The notes: generated from the letters alone by a model not told the origin. DNA of 64,000 bases from Maritimibacter dapengensis (GCF_019218265.1 NZ_JAHUZE010000001.1:744001-808000), one strand, 5' to 3'. Positions 53,099-62,443 are shown, counted from the first letter of the stretch. Made by a program: numbers and translations.

Positions 53099-55285
53099 AT
53101 GCAGCCGCAAATCCCACTGACACGCGACCTCGTCCTGATCGGAGGCGGCCATGCCCACGCACTCGCCTTGCGCATGTGGGGCATGAACCCGCTGCCGGGT
53201 GCGCGACTGACCCTCATCAATCCTGGACCGACCGCGCCTTATTCAGGGATGTTGCCGGGGCATATCGCGGGGCACTACCGGCGCGATGAGTTGGACATCG
53301 ACCTCGTGAAACTCGCCCGGTTCGCGGGCGCACGTCTCATTAACGGCGCGGCGACAGCGATCGACCCGAAGCTGAAACGCATCGACGTGGCGGGACACGC
53401 GGCAATCCACTACGACGTTGCTTCGATTGACGTGGGGATCCACGCGGAAATGCCCGACATCGAAGGGTTTTCCGAGTATGGTGTCGGAGCCAAACCGTTG
53501 GACCGCTACGCGGAATCCTGGCGCGTTTTCGTCCAACGGGTCGAACGGGGTGAAGCGAAGCCACAGGTCGCCGTCGTCGGCGGCGGCGTCGCAGGGACCG
53601 AATTGGCACTCGCGATGGCGCGCAAGCTTCGCACGATCGGCGCGACGCCGGAGATCACGCTGATCGAAATGGCGCGGGACCTAACCGGCTTCTCACCCTC
53701 GGCCCTGTCACGGGCGACCAAGGCACTCGATCGCTTCGGAGTGCGCGTTCTGACAGGAACACAGGTGGCGAAAATAAGCGCGGACAGCGTGACCACATCT
53801 CTCGGAGAAGAAATCGCGTCTGCGTTCACGGTTGGAGCTGCCGGCGCGTTCGCGCACGGCTGGCTTGCCGACAGTGGCCTGCCATTGACTGAGGATGGAT
53901 TCATCGAGGTCGACGAGACGCTGCGCGTTTCGGGCGTGAGCGATCTGTTTGCGGTCGGTGACTGCGCACACCTCATGGCCACGCCGCGCCCGAAAGCCGG
54001 GGTGTTCGCGGTGCGCGCCGCGCCGGTTCTTGCCCATAACCTGCGCGCCTGTCTGTCCGACGGGCGGTTGAAACCGTTTCGCCCTCAGAAGGATTTCCTC
54101 AAGCTGGTTTCTATGGGCGAGAAAAACGCGTTGGCCGAAAAATGGGGGCGCTCGCTCGCCGGTCCCGCCCTCTGGCGCTGGAAAAACCGGATCGACCAGA
54201 GGTTTATGGACAGGTTTCGCAACCTTCCGGAGATGGCGCAGGATCGGCTCCCACGCGAATTGGCGGCGGGCGTTCGCGAGGAACTGGGTGCCAAGGCGCA
54301 GATGTTGTGCACCGGATGTGGATCGAAGGTTGCGGCCGGTGTGCTCTCGGGAACGCTTGCCGGGTGGCCCCGTATCGGTCGCGAAGATGTGCTGATGGGC
54401 CCGGGCGACGATGCGGCGCTCTTGGCGATGGGCGACATCCGACAGGTCGTGACCACCGACCACCTCCGTGCCTTCACCGAAGATCCGCAACGTTTCGCCC
54501 GGATCGCCGCGTTGCACGCGCTTGGCGATATCTGGGCGATGGGGGCGGAACCCCAGGCCGTGCTGATCCAGATCACCGTTCCTCGACAATCCGAGGCTTT
54601 GCAGGCACGTGTCCTCGATGAAATGATGGTGGCGGCGAATGACGTCATTTCCAACGCCGGCGCCGAGATCGTGGGTGGGCACACAACGATGGGCGCCGAA
54701 ACGATACTGGGCTTCACGGTCACCGGGCTGCTCGACGGGCCGGCGGTAACCCTTGCTGGGGCCAGAGCTGGCGACGTCATCGTGCTCACCCGCCCGATCG
54801 GGAGCGGCACCTTGCTTGCCGGAGAGATGCAGGGAAGGGCGAACGGACGACACATCGAGGCAATGTTCGCCGAGATGGAGCGACCACAGGCGAGTATCGC
54901 GAAGGCAATGCGCGCAGCACATGCGATGACCGACGTGACAGGCTTTGGGCTGGCCGGACATCTGCTGGCGATGGCGCGTGCGTCCGGCCTGCGGGCGGCG
55001 CTGTTGCTCGGTGCTATCCCGACCTATGACGGGGCGCTGGACCTGTCCGCAGCGGGCGTGCATTCGACGATTTACAAAGCCAATGCCGAGGCCGCGCCCG
55101 TGTATGGCATGGGGAACCCAGCGCATGTCGCCCTGCTTCACGATCCGCAGACGGCCGGCGGTTTTGTTGCTGCCGTGTCGCGCGAAGACCTGGCTGGGCT
55201 TCATGACGCGGTGAAGAACGCCGGCGGGCATTTGTACGAAATCGGGTCTTTCGACAAGGGGCCTGTCGGAATCGACATCGTCTGA
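53099..55285 (+). CDS. selD: Selenide, water dikinase fused to an NAD(P)/FAD oxidoreductase
   Basis: The protein has 728 residues from ATG 53099 (GGAG upstream). Residues ~1-360 form a pyridine nucleotide-disulfide/NDH-2-like oxidoreductase domain (LVLIGGGHAHALALRMWGM, VAVVGGGVAGTELALAMARK, LFAVGDCAHL). From residue ~395 the SelD kinase domain follows: C404 and C407 lie in MLCTGCGSKV; C407 and K410 align with active-site Cys17 and Lys20 of E. coli SelD. Later motifs are GPGDDAALL, TTDHLRAFTEDP, GGHTTMGAET and TDVTGFGLAGHLL. It makes selenophosphate; the redox half may supply or handle selenium. No selA/selB or selenoprotein is in the window. Confidence 0.95.
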   Translation: MQPQIPLTRDLVLIGGGHAHALALRMWGMNPLPGARLTLINPGPTAPYSGMLPGHIAGHYRRDELDIDLVKLARFAGARLINGAATAIDPKLKRIDVAGHAAIHYDVASIDVGIHAEMPDIEGFSEYGVGAKPLDRYAESWRVFVQRVERGEAKPQVAVVGGGVAGTELALAMARKLRTIGATPEITLIEMARDLTGFSPSALSRATKALDRFGVRVLTGTQVAKISADSVTTSLGEEIASAFTVGAAGAFAHGWLADSGLPLTEDGFIEVDETLRVSGVSDLFAVGDCAHLMATPRPKAGVFAVRAAPVLAHNLRACLSDGRLKPFRPQKDFLKLVSMGEKNALAEKWGRSLAGPALWRWKNRIDQRFMDRFRNLPEMAQDRLPRELAAGVREELGAKAQMLCTGCGSKVAAGVLSGTLAGWPRIGREDVLMGPGDDAALLAMGDIRQVVTTDHLRAFTEDPQRFARIAALHALGDIWAMGAEPQAVLIQITVPRQSEALQARVLDEMMVAANDVISNAGAEIVGGHTTMGAETILGFTVTGLLDGPAVTLAGARAGDVIVLTRPIGSGTLLAGEMQGRANGRHIEAMFAEMERPQASIAKAMRAAHAMTDVTGFGLAGHLLAMARASGLRAALLLGAIPTYDGALDLSAAGVHSTIYKANAEAAPVYGMGNPAHVALLHDPQTAGGFVAAVSREDLAGLHDAVKNAGGHLYEIGSFDKGPVGIDIV

Positions 55286-55301
55286 CCCCTGACAAACACC
55301 T

Positions 55302-55329
55302 TTCAAGCGCTTGAACTCAGACGCTTGAA
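55302..55329. promoter_or_regulatory. CGCTTGAA repeats between selD and the paa operon end
   Basis: TTCAAGCGCTTGAA (55302-55315) is a perfect 14-bp palindrome, and a third CGCTTGAA half-site follows at 55322-55329, 14 bp later. The region is between convergent gene ends, so a promoter is not expected; it may be a 3' stem or protein site. Confidence 0.35.
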
Positions 55330-55397
55330 CGGCAGATCAGAGTGTTACTCCCGAACTTCCATAGATCGCGCCCGGCCTCGCGCCGCACGCCATATGG

Positions 55398-56156
55398 TCA
55401 GATGTTCAGCCCAGCCGCTTCGAGCACGGGATGTAGACGCGCTTTCCATTTCGCCTTCAGCGCGTCGTTTGTTTCGTGCCTCAGACCCATGTCGCGCAAC
55501 TGCTCGAACCGCTCGGCGCTGCCAAGTCCGAAGCTCGTCGCGACCCGAGGCAGCCAGTAATCCACGTTCGGTTGAAGTTTGGCCTCGTCGGCTGCGAGCC
55601 GTGCCAGCCCGGCTTCGGCCAGCGCCGCGTGGCTTTCCTCCACGTCGCGGCAGATGCGCAGGGCTTCGGCCAACGGCTGATAACTGACCTGAAACATTTC
55701 TTCGAGTTGAACACAGACCGCGTGGCCCATCAGCACGTTCATCACGACCGCGTCTGCCCAATCCTCCATCGGGTAGTTAAACACCGCAAGGCGCATGTCC
55801 TGTTCCACCCGTGCAGCCTCAATCTCGGCGTCGCGGGGCAGGCGGGTGTGCCACGGATGCTGATCGACATAACGTGCTGTATCGGCGCCGAACTCACCCA
55901 TCAGGGTCAGCACCCGGTCGGCGTTGGCAAGCTTCTCGGCCACGATCCGAGCCGAGGCTTCACGCGCCTTGATCCCCGGACCGCCGTTGATCTGTTCCGC
56001 GAACCCGGCCGCCCCGGCGAGGTTGGAATCCACGAAGGTCGCCATCAGCTTCATGAGCTCGGCCCGGTAACGCGGCGGCACGTTGGCGGGAGAGGTCAGG
56101 CGTCCCCCGGCGGCGAGGTAGTCGGCCAAGGACATGGTGTCGAAATCATTGGTCAT
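55398..56156 (-). CDS. PaaA/PaaC-family protein with degenerate metal site
   Basis: This 252-residue ferritin-like helical protein belongs to the PaaA_PaaC family (ARIVAEKLANADRVLTLMGEFG, DWADAVVMNVLMGHAVCVQL, RDVEESHAALAEAG). The first metal-ligand motif of PaaA-type proteins (DEAGH) appears as LANAD, losing Glu and His, while the second (EESH) is kept. It is therefore unlikely to hold a full di-iron site and may be structural or regulatory. It overlaps paaE by 11 bases and ends the leftward paa operon. Confidence 0.75.
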   Translation of the reverse strand: MTNDFDTMSLADYLAAGGRLTSPANVPPRYRAELMKLMATFVDSNLAGAAGFAEQINGGPGIKAREASARIVAEKLANADRVLTLMGEFGADTARYVDQHPWHTRLPRDAEIEAARVEQDMRLAVFNYPMEDWADAVVMNVLMGHAVCVQLEEMFQVSYQPLAEALRICRDVEESHAALAEAGLARLAADEAKLQPNVDYWLPRVATSFGLGSAERFEQLRDMGLRHETNDALKAKWKARLHPVLEAAGLNI

Positions 56157-57216
56157 AGTCGACCACCAGCGTATCGGTCAGCGGATAGGATTGGCAGGAC
56201 AGGACGTAGCCTTTCTCCACCTCGTAGTCTTCGAGCGCATGGTTCGTGACCATCTCGACCTCGCCCTCGAGCACCCGACATCGGCAGGTCGAACACACAC
56301 CCGCTTTGCAGGCATACGGCGCGTCCAGATTGTCGGCCCGGGCCGCGTCGAGCACGGAAAGCTCCTTCGACGCTTCGACCGTCCTGGTCGCGCCGTCGAG
56401 CGTGACCTTGATGGTGGCCTGATTGCCCCCCTTGGCAGCTTCTTTTGATACCACCCGCTTTGCGAGCCGGCCCGGTTGCGACGACGCGAACAGCTCGAAC
56501 TTGATCTGCTCTTCGCCAAGCCCTGCCGCCTTCAGCCCCGCCGCGATGCCGAGCATCATCGGCTCAGGACCGCAGATGAACGCGGTGTCGGTGCTTTCGG
56601 CGTCCAGGAACCCCGAGCGGAACAATTGCCCCACCTTTTCCTCGGTGACGAGGCCGGTGAACAGGTCGATCTCCTGCGCGTCCGTTTCGAGCACGTGGAT
56701 AACCGACAGCCGACCCATGTAGGTGTTCTTGAGGTCTTCAAGCTCTTCGCGGAACATGATGCTCGCAACACCCTTGTTCGCATAGACCAGCGTGAAGGTC
56801 GAACGCGGCTCGCGTGCCAGCGTCGTCTTCAGGATCGACAGGATCGGCGTGATGCCCGAGCCGCCTGCGAACCCGATGTAATTCTTGCCCGCCGATGCGT
56901 CGAGTTCCGTGAAAAAGCGGCCCATCGGCGGCATCGCTTCCAGACGATCGCCTATCTTCAGCTCCTCGTTGGCGAAGGTCGAAAACGCCCCGCCATCGAC
57001 GCGCTTGATTCCCACCTGAAGCACGCCTTCGTCGCAGCCTGCGCAGATCGAATAGGACCGGCGCAGTTCCTCGCCGTCGAAATCGCGGCGGAAGGTCAGG
57101 TACTGGCCTTGGGTGAACCGGAAAGCCGCGTCGTCCGCGGGCTTGAGTGTCACCACCACCGCGTCGCGGATGGTCTTCTTGATGTCGGTGACTTCGAGGT
57201 CGTGAAAACGCGCCAT
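56146..57216 (-). CDS. paaE: Phenylacetyl-CoA epoxidase reductase subunit
   Basis: This 356-residue flavoprotein reductase donates electrons from NADPH to PaaABC. Modules in order: FAD-binding barrel (RRSYSICAGCDEG), NAD domain (FAGGSGITPILSIL, FICGPEPMMLGIA) and a C-terminal plant-type 2Fe-2S ferredoxin (CKAGVCSTCRC, followed by a fourth Cys in VLSCQSYP). It lies downstream of paaD by 10 bases. Confidence 0.95.
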   Translation of the reverse strand: MARFHDLEVTDIKKTIRDAVVVTLKPADDAAFRFTQGQYLTFRRDFDGEELRRSYSICAGCDEGVLQVGIKRVDGGAFSTFANEELKIGDRLEAMPPMGRFFTELDASAGKNYIGFAGGSGITPILSILKTTLAREPRSTFTLVYANKGVASIMFREELEDLKNTYMGRLSVIHVLETDAQEIDLFTGLVTEEKVGQLFRSGFLDAESTDTAFICGPEPMMLGIAAGLKAAGLGEEQIKFELFASSQPGRLAKRVVSKEAAKGGNQATIKVTLDGATRTVEASKELSVLDAARADNLDAPYACKAGVCSTCRCRVLEGEVEMVTNHALEDYEVEKGYVLSCQSYPLTDTLVVDYDQ

Positions 57217-57226
57217 CCGCTCCTCC

Positions 57227-57685
57227 TCAGATGCACTTGAAATAGTCGAAGGGCTCGAGGCAGTCTTTGCACCGCCATTGCGCCTTGCAGGGTGTGGATC
57301 CGAACTGGCTCAGCTTCTCGACATGAGCGCTTCCACAATTCGGACATTTCTCGGGGCCACCAGCCGGTTGAGGCGGGGCAATTCCGTATTTTTCCAACTT
57401 TTCGCGACCTGCGTCAGACAACCAGTCGGTTGTCCATGCCGGCGAAAGCTGGCGCTTCAATTCTATCCGCTCCAGCCCATGGTCACGGAGTGCGGCCTCG
57501 ATCTCCATATTTATGACCGAGGTCGCAGGACAGCCCGAATAGGTTGGCGTCACCGTGACGACGCAGGTCTCACCGTCGTAGCCCACATCCCGGATGATCC
57601 CCAGATCGACGAGGCTGATGACCGGGATTTCCGGGTCGGGCACGGCACCGAGCCAGTCCCAGATCTGATCGACCGACGGGCGCAT
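57227..57685 (-). CDS. paaD: Phenylacetyl-CoA epoxidase maturation subunit PaaD
   Basis: This 152-residue MIP18/DUF59 protein is needed for assembly of the epoxidase iron centre. The N-terminal part (DPEIPVISLVDLGIIRDVGY, PTYSGCPATSVINMEIEAAL) is the DUF59 fold and the C-terminal half contains a zinc ribbon (CPNCGSAHVEKL, later CKDCLEPFDYFKC). It starts 4 bases from the paaC stop. Confidence 0.94.
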   Translation of the reverse strand: MRPSVDQIWDWLGAVPDPEIPVISLVDLGIIRDVGYDGETCVVTVTPTYSGCPATSVINMEIEAALRDHGLERIELKRQLSPAWTTDWLSDAGREKLEKYGIAPPQPAGGPEKCPNCGSAHVEKLSQFGSTPCKAQWRCKDCLEPFDYFKCI

Positions 57686-57689
57686 GGCG

Positions 57690-58451
57690 TCACCAGGTCT
57701 GGCCGGGATAGGCCCGTTGCAGCCATTGCATCTGGGTCAGGATATGGCCCAGGTGCTCGGTATGCATCCGCCCATCCTTGCCCGATCCGCGATGCCCGAA
57801 ATGTGCTTCCGGCAGGTCCAGCGTCGCTTCCTGAAGGGTTGCGGCGACTGCGACGAGGTAAGCGTCTTCGAGCGATTTCGGGTCCGGGAACACGCCCGCC
57901 TCAGCCATCTCGTCATCGACCTCGTCGGTGATGAAGAGCTCCAACGCATAAGGATAGAGCAGGTTCAGCGCCTCCTGCATCCGCGCATGGCTCTCTTGCG
58001 TGCCGTCACCCAGCCCGACGACTGTGCCGCGCGAGCGTTCGACATGATAGGCGGCTTCTTTCGCAGCCTTCTCGGCAATCTCCGCGATCCGCGTATCTTT
58101 CGATTCCGTCAGCGCGCGCAGGTTCAAAAGGTTGAACTGGTCGAACAGGTACTGCCGCATGATCGTCTGCCCGAAATCGCCGTTCGGCAGCTCGACCAGA
58201 AGCACGTTGCGAAAATCCCAGGCATCCCGAAGGAAGGCGAGATCGTCCGCCGATCGGCCTTTGCCTTCGACCTCACCCGCGTATTCCAGCCAGAGATTGG
58301 TCTGGCCCAAAAGGTCGAGCGCGGTATTGGCGAGCGCGATGTCCTCTTCCAGAACGGGCGCATGGCCGCACCATTCCGACACGCGATGACCAAGGATCAG
58401 GGCGTTGTCGCCCAGCCGGAGGAGGGCTTCGAACTTTGCGTCTGCCATCAC
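57690..58451 (-). CDS. paaC: Phenylacetyl-CoA epoxidase structural subunit PaaC
   Basis: This 253-residue ferritin-like helical protein pairs with PaaA in the epoxidase core; PaaC itself lacks a catalytic di-iron site and has a structural role. Typical segments are LRLGDNALILGHRVSEWCGH, EDIALANTALDLLGQTNLWL and AKEAAYHVERSRGTVVGLGD. The start overlaps the paaB stop (4 bases). Its gene order matches the paaABCDE set. Confidence 0.95.
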   Translation of the reverse strand: MMADAKFEALLRLGDNALILGHRVSEWCGHAPVLEEDIALANTALDLLGQTNLWLEYAGEVEGKGRSADDLAFLRDAWDFRNVLLVELPNGDFGQTIMRQYLFDQFNLLNLRALTESKDTRIAEIAEKAAKEAAYHVERSRGTVVGLGDGTQESHARMQEALNLLYPYALELFITDEVDDEMAEAGVFPDPKSLEDAYLVAVAATLQEATLDLPEAHFGHRGSGKDGRMHTEHLGHILTQMQWLQRAYPGQTW

Positions 58452-58732
58452 ATATGCCCCACGTCTTCGGGGATGTCATAGAAGGTCGGGTGCCGGTAGA
58501 TCTTCGACTCCGAAGGCTCGAAAATCGGCCCCTTGTCGCCCGGCGCGGTCGCCGTGATGTGGCGCGCTTCCACGACCCAGATCGACACGCCTTCATTGCG
58601 CCGGGTGTAGACGTCTCGCGCATTCATGATCGCAGTTTCTGCGTCCGGTGCATGAAGGCTGCCCACGTGTCGGTGGCTCAGCCCATGCTGACCGCGAATG
58701 AAAATCTCCCAGAGGGGCCATTCCTTGCTCAT
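58448..58732 (-). CDS. paaB: Phenylacetyl-CoA epoxidase subunit PaaB
   Basis: The small 94-residue subunit bridges the PaaAC dimers. It begins SKEWPLWEIFIRGQHGLSHR and continues with HVGSLHAPDAETAIMNARDV and VEARHITATAP. Start 58732 gives the family length; a start five residues upstream would overlap paaA. Confidence 0.96.
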   Translation of the reverse strand: MSKEWPLWEIFIRGQHGLSHRHVGSLHAPDAETAIMNARDVYTRRNEGVSIWVVEARHITATAPGDKGPIFEPSESKIYRHPTFYDIPEDVGHM

Positions 58733-58743
58733 ATCCGTTTTCC

Positions 58744-59736
58744 TCACTCGGCCGCGACTTTGGCGCTGCGTTTCTTCTCGGCATGGGCCAAGAGGCCCTC
58801 GCGCACCCAGGCACCGTCGTCCCAGGCCTTGCGCCGGGCTTCGAGCCGGTCATGGTTCACCGGGCCTGCGCCCTTGAGCACATCGAAGAACTCGTCCCAG
58901 TCGGGTTCGGCAAAATCATAGCCGCCCTTGTCCTCGTTCCAGGCGAGCGTGTCGTCCGGCACGGTGAGGCCAAGGTATTCAGCCTGGGGCACGGTCTGAT
59001 CCACGAATTTCTGGCGCAGCTCGTCGTTCGAGTTGATCTTGATCTTCCACGCCATCGACTGCTCGGAATGCACCGAGTTCGCGTCGGACGGCCCGAACAT
59101 CATCAGAGACGGATACCAGAAGCGGTTCAGCGCATCCTGCGCCATGCGCTTCTGCGCCTCCGATCCCTGCGCCATTTTCATCATGATGTCGTAGCCCTGA
59201 CGCTGGTGGAACGACTCCTCTTTACAGATGCGGACCATCGCGCGGGAATAGGGGCCGTAACTCGTGCGTTGGAGCGGCACCTGGTTCATGATCGCCGCCC
59301 CGTCGACCAGCCAGCCGACCGCGCCGATATCGGCCCAGGTCAGGGTCGGGTAGTTGAAGATCGAGGAATACTTCATTTTTCCCGACAGCAACATCTCGGT
59401 CATCTCGTCCCGGCTCACGCCGAGCGTTTCGGCGGCGCAGTAGAGGTAAAGCCCGTGGCCCGCCTCGTCCTGCACCTTGGCCAAAAGGATCATCTTGCGC
59501 TCCAGCGTCGGCGCGCGGGTGATCCAGTTGCCTTCAGGAAGCTGGCCCACGATTTCGGAATGCGCGTGTTGACCGATCTGACGGATCAGCGTTTTGCGAT
59601 ACCCCTCGGGCATCCAGTCGCGCGGCTCGATGCGGATATCGGCATCGACCTTTTCCTGAAAGGCGCGTTCTTCCGGCTCCATCTCGTCGAGCGTCTTCAC
59701 GCCCTTGCCGGTGGATTTGACCATTTGTGCATACAT
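58744..59736 (-). CDS. paaA: Phenylacetyl-CoA epoxidase catalytic subunit PaaA
   Basis: This 330-residue di-iron subunit inserts oxygen into phenylacetyl-CoA to form the ring 1,2-epoxide. Metal ligand motifs are visible: [20 protein letters not shown] (E…H), [20 protein letters not shown] (E…H), and an upstream Glu. It is followed by paaBCDE in the same direction. The extended C-terminus ends with Lys/Ala-rich residues. Confidence 0.97.
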   Translation of the reverse strand: MYAQMVKSTGKGVKTLDEMEPEERAFQEKVDADIRIEPRDWMPEGYRKTLIRQIGQHAHSEIVGQLPEGNWITRAPTLERKMILLAKVQDEAGHGLYLYCAAETLGVSRDEMTEMLLSGKMKYSSIFNYPTLTWADIGAVGWLVDGAAIMNQVPLQRTSYGPYSRAMVRICKEESFHQRQGYDIMMKMAQGSEAQKRMAQDALNRFWYPSLMMFGPSDANSVHSEQSMAWKIKINSNDELRQKFVDQTVPQAEYLGLTVPDDTLAWNEDKGGYDFAEPDWDEFFDVLKGAGPVNHDRLEARRKAWDDGAWVREGLLAHAEKKRSAKVAAE

Positions 59737-59757
59737 GTCGGTCCTCCTGACGCGGGA

Positions 59758-60963
59758 TCACACCCGCTCGATAATGATTGCGGCGCCTTGGCCGACGCCA
59801 ACGCACATGGTGCAGAGCGCATAGCGCCCGCCCGTGCGTTTCAGCTGGTAGGCCGCCGTCAGCACCAGCCGCGCCCCGGACATGCCGAGCGGGTGGCCGA
59901 TGGCGATGGCACCGCCTTGGGGGTTAACGCGCGGGTCGTCATCCGCGATCCCCAGTTCACGAAGGGTTGCGAGGCCCTGGCTCGCGAACGCTTCGTTCAA
60001 TTCTATCACGTCCATGTCGTCGACCGTGAGTCCGGTCTTGGCGAGCACCTTGCGCGTGGCCGGGACCGGTCCGATCCCCATGACGCGGGGTTCGACCCCT
60101 GCCGCCTGCATCGCCACGACGTGGGCCATCGGGGTGAGCCCGTGGGCCTTCACACCAGCGTCCGAGGCCATCAGGATCGCCGCCGCACCGTCGTTCACGC
60201 CCGAGGCATTGCCGGCGGTCACGGTCAGGTCGGGTCCGTTCACGCCCTTGAGCTTGGCGAGTTGCTCCATGCCTGTGCCGGGGCGAGGATGCTCGTCGGT
60301 GTCCACGACGATCGGATCACCCTTGCGCTGGGGCACATGAACCGGCGTGATCTCGTCCGCGAAATAGCCAGCGTCCTGCGCCGCGGCCCACTTCGCTTGG
60401 CTACGCACAGCGAAAGCATCCTGATCTTCGCGGTTGATGTTGTAGTCTTCGGCCACATTGTCCGCGGTCTGCGGCATCGAATGGGTGCCGTGTTCCGCGT
60501 CCATCTTCTTGTTCACGAAGCGCCAGCCGATGGTGGTGTCATAGACCGCATTCGCGCGGGAAAACGCGCTCGTGTGCTTGGGCATCACGAAGGGCGCGCG
60601 GCTCATGCTTTCCACGCCGCCCGCGATGGCGAGGTCGTAATCCCCCGCTTTGAGACCGCGCGACGCCATGCCGACCGCATCCATACCCGAAGCGCAGAGG
60701 CGATTCACCGTCGTGCCGGGCACGTCGACGGGAAGACCCGCAAGAAGCGCCGCCATGCGCGCGACGTTGCGATTGTCTTCGCCCGCCTGGTTCGCGTCGC
60801 CATAGATCACGTCATCGACCTTGGACCAGTCGACGGACGGGTTGCGCTCCATCAACGCCTTGATGGGGAGAGCGGCCAGATCGTCGGTGCGCACCGAAGA
60901 CAAGGCACCGCCATAGCGGCCAATCGGCGTGCGGGTGGCGTCGCAGATAAAAGCGTCAGACAT
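59758..60963 (-). CDS. paaJ: 3-oxoadipyl-CoA/3-oxo-5,6-dehydrosuberyl-CoA thiolase
   Basis: This 401-residue thiolase has the reactive Cys in [20 protein letters not shown] (about residue 90), [35 protein letters not shown] (catalytic His) and [20 protein letters not shown] (second Cys). The sequence of the PaaJ/PcaF kind makes acetyl-CoA at two steps of phenylacetate degradation. It is the first gene of the paa operon, with paaA 21 bases away. PcaF activity in the beta-ketoadipate pathway is also possible. Confidence 0.92.
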   Translation of the reverse strand: MSDAFICDATRTPIGRYGGALSSVRTDDLAALPIKALMERNPSVDWSKVDDVIYGDANQAGEDNRNVARMAALLAGLPVDVPGTTVNRLCASGMDAVGMASRGLKAGDYDLAIAGGVESMSRAPFVMPKHTSAFSRANAVYDTTIGWRFVNKKMDAEHGTHSMPQTADNVAEDYNINREDQDAFAVRSQAKWAAAQDAGYFADEITPVHVPQRKGDPIVVDTDEHPRPGTGMEQLAKLKGVNGPDLTVTAGNASGVNDGAAAILMASDAGVKAHGLTPMAHVVAMQAAGVEPRVMGIGPVPATRKVLAKTGLTVDDMDVIELNEAFASQGLATLRELGIADDDPRVNPQGGAIAIGHPLGMSGARLVLTAAYQLKRTGGRYALCTMCVGVGQGAAIIIERV

Positions 60964-60998
60964 CGTGTATTCGTTCCTCCGGGGTCAGGTATTTATTC

Positions 60999-61087
60999 CC
61001 GACCGCATGGTCGGAGATAAGCAGCAGCGCGATTCGACGCAAGAAAAATGTTACGAAAAAATCCACATCGGCAAATTCCTGTAACAT
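60999..61087 (-). promoter_or_regulatory. Promoter and inverted repeats of the paa operon
   Basis: On the minus strand TTGCGT (61042-61037), 17 bases, TATCTC (61019-61014) form a plausible promoter about 50 bases before paaJ. CCGACC-GCAT-GGTCGG (60999-61014) overlaps the expected start of transcription and could be a repressor site. ATGTTAC (61048-61054) and GTAACAT (61081-61087) form an inverted repeat just upstream of the -35 element. Confidence 0.5.
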
Positions 61088-61216
61088 GTCCTGTCCGAAC
61101 GCGCCTCGGCATAATGAATACAGGTGTTGCGAAGTCAAACCGGACGCTGCGGGATATGGGTGTAGCGTGAGCAGGTCTTCAGAGGTGGAAACGCCAAATG
61201 CAGGCGGGCGCGGCGA

Positions 61217-62443
61217 TCAGCCGTCGTGCGCTGCGCCGATCCGCGCAAGCATATCAGCGATAGCACCGACAGCCCGGCCCATGTCGTCTGCGCTGGCATG
61301 TTCTTCCGGCACATGGCTCACCCCGTCCCGGCACCGCACGAAGAGCATCGAGATCGGGCAAAGATCGGCCATGGCCGAGGCGTCATGCGTCGCGCCGGAG
61401 GGCAGGGCGAGGCCACGGCCCCCTGCGGCGACGACGGCCTCAGTCAGGGCCTCGCGCAGGGCCGGGTCACATGGTTGCGCGGGCTGCTGATAGACCCTGC
61501 GCATGTCGAGATCGAGCGACCGTCGTGCCGCGATCTCCTTCGCTTTTTCGTGCAGGAGAGCGCCGGCCGCCTCGCGCATGCCATCTTCCGGTGCGCGGAT
61601 TTCCAACGTCAGCGTGACCTCGCGCGGCACCGCGTTCACCACGTTCGGCGCGACATGCAACTCGCCCACCGTGACGCGCAGGTCCGCTTGCGCAAGCCCC
61701 GTCTCATGCGCGGCGGTGACGAATTCGCTCGCTCCCACCAAAGCGTCGCGCCGCGTGTTCATCGGCAGGGTGCCGGCATGTCCGGTCTCGCCCCGGAAGA
61801 TGACCGAATGTCGCTCGATCCCGCAAATCGCCGTGACGACGCCAAGCGCCTCGTCCGCGTCTTCAAGCACCGGGCCCTGTTCGATGTGCGTCTCGAGATA
61901 ACCGATGGCCCGATCCCGTGGACGGGCGAGGGCAGGGATACTGGCCGGATCGCCCCCGAACGCGCCAAGTGCATCGCCAAGCGCAATTCCGTCCCGGTCG
62001 GTGAGCGTCATAACGTCCATGTCGATCGTTCCGGCCAGCGCGCGCGGGCCGATCAAGGCCGTGGGAAAGCGAACGCCCTCTTCGTCTGCGAAGGCCAGCA
62101 CCTCGATTGAGAAGGGAAGGGTGGTGCCGTCTGCGCGGGCTTTTTCGACCCCGAGACAGGCAAGCGCGACGCCCATGATCCCGTCGAATGCCCCGCCTTC
62201 GCGCACGCTGTCCTGATGCGACCCCATGTAGAACGTGTTTTCAGGGGTCCCGATCCGCCCGACGAGCGTGCCCGCGGCATCGAGTGTCGTTTCCATCCCG
62301 GCGGCCGTCATCCAGCCCCGGATGTCTTCGATCGCCAGCGTGTGCTCGGTGGTGAAGGGCAGACGCGTGACGCCGGGGCCCGGAGCAGAACAGCGCGCGA
62401 TCCGCGCCAGCCTTTCGGCAGCTATGAGGCCCCAGTCAGTCAA
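61217..62443 (-). CDS. M20 Zn-hydrolase, carbamoylase/allantoate amidohydrolase-like
   Basis: This 408-residue amidohydrolase has metal-site motifs FYMGSHQDSVREGGAFDGIM (His/Asp), EVLAFADEEGVRFPTALIG (Glu-Glu), and YLETHIEQGPVLED (His), a later FRGETGHAGTLPMNTR dimerisation motif, and C-terminal LPSGATHDASAMADLCPISM. The family hydrolyses N-carbamoyl amino acids or allantoate; sequence alone does not decide. It overlaps the DUF1028 gene by 8 bases and is encoded next to a dipeptide-type binding protein, suggesting uptake and cleavage of a peptide- or carbamoyl-like compound. Confidence 0.88.
   Translation of the reverse strand: MTDWGLIAAERLARIARCSAPGPGVTRLPFTTEHTLAIEDIRGWMTAAGMETTLDAAGTLVGRIGTPENTFYMGSHQDSVREGGAFDGIMGVALACLGVEKARADGTTLPFSIEVLAFADEEGVRFPTALIGPRALAGTIDMDVMTLTDRDGIALGDALGAFGGDPASIPALARPRDRAIGYLETHIEQGPVLEDADEALGVVTAICGIERHSVIFRGETGHAGTLPMNTRRDALVGASEFVTAAHETGLAQADLRVTVGELHVAPNVVNAVPREVTLTLEIRAPEDGMREAAGALLHEKAKEIAARRSLDLDMRRVYQQPAQPCDPALREALTEAVVAAGGRGLALPSGATHDASAMADLCPISMLFVRCRDGVSHVPEEHASADDMGRAVGAIADMLARIGAAHDG

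Noticed and set aside
53099-55285. Selenocysteine codon in SelD
   Set aside because: The active-site codon at 54317-54319 is TGT (cysteine), and the frame has no internal TGA.
53708-55306. 532-codon minus-strand open frame opposite selD
   Set aside because: It lies wholly inside the SelD fusion, whose motifs are complete; no ribosome binding site or domain supports it.
58783-61020. 745-codon open frame opposite paaA and paaJ
   Set aside because: Composition follows the codon bias of the true paa genes on the minus strand and no family is recognised.
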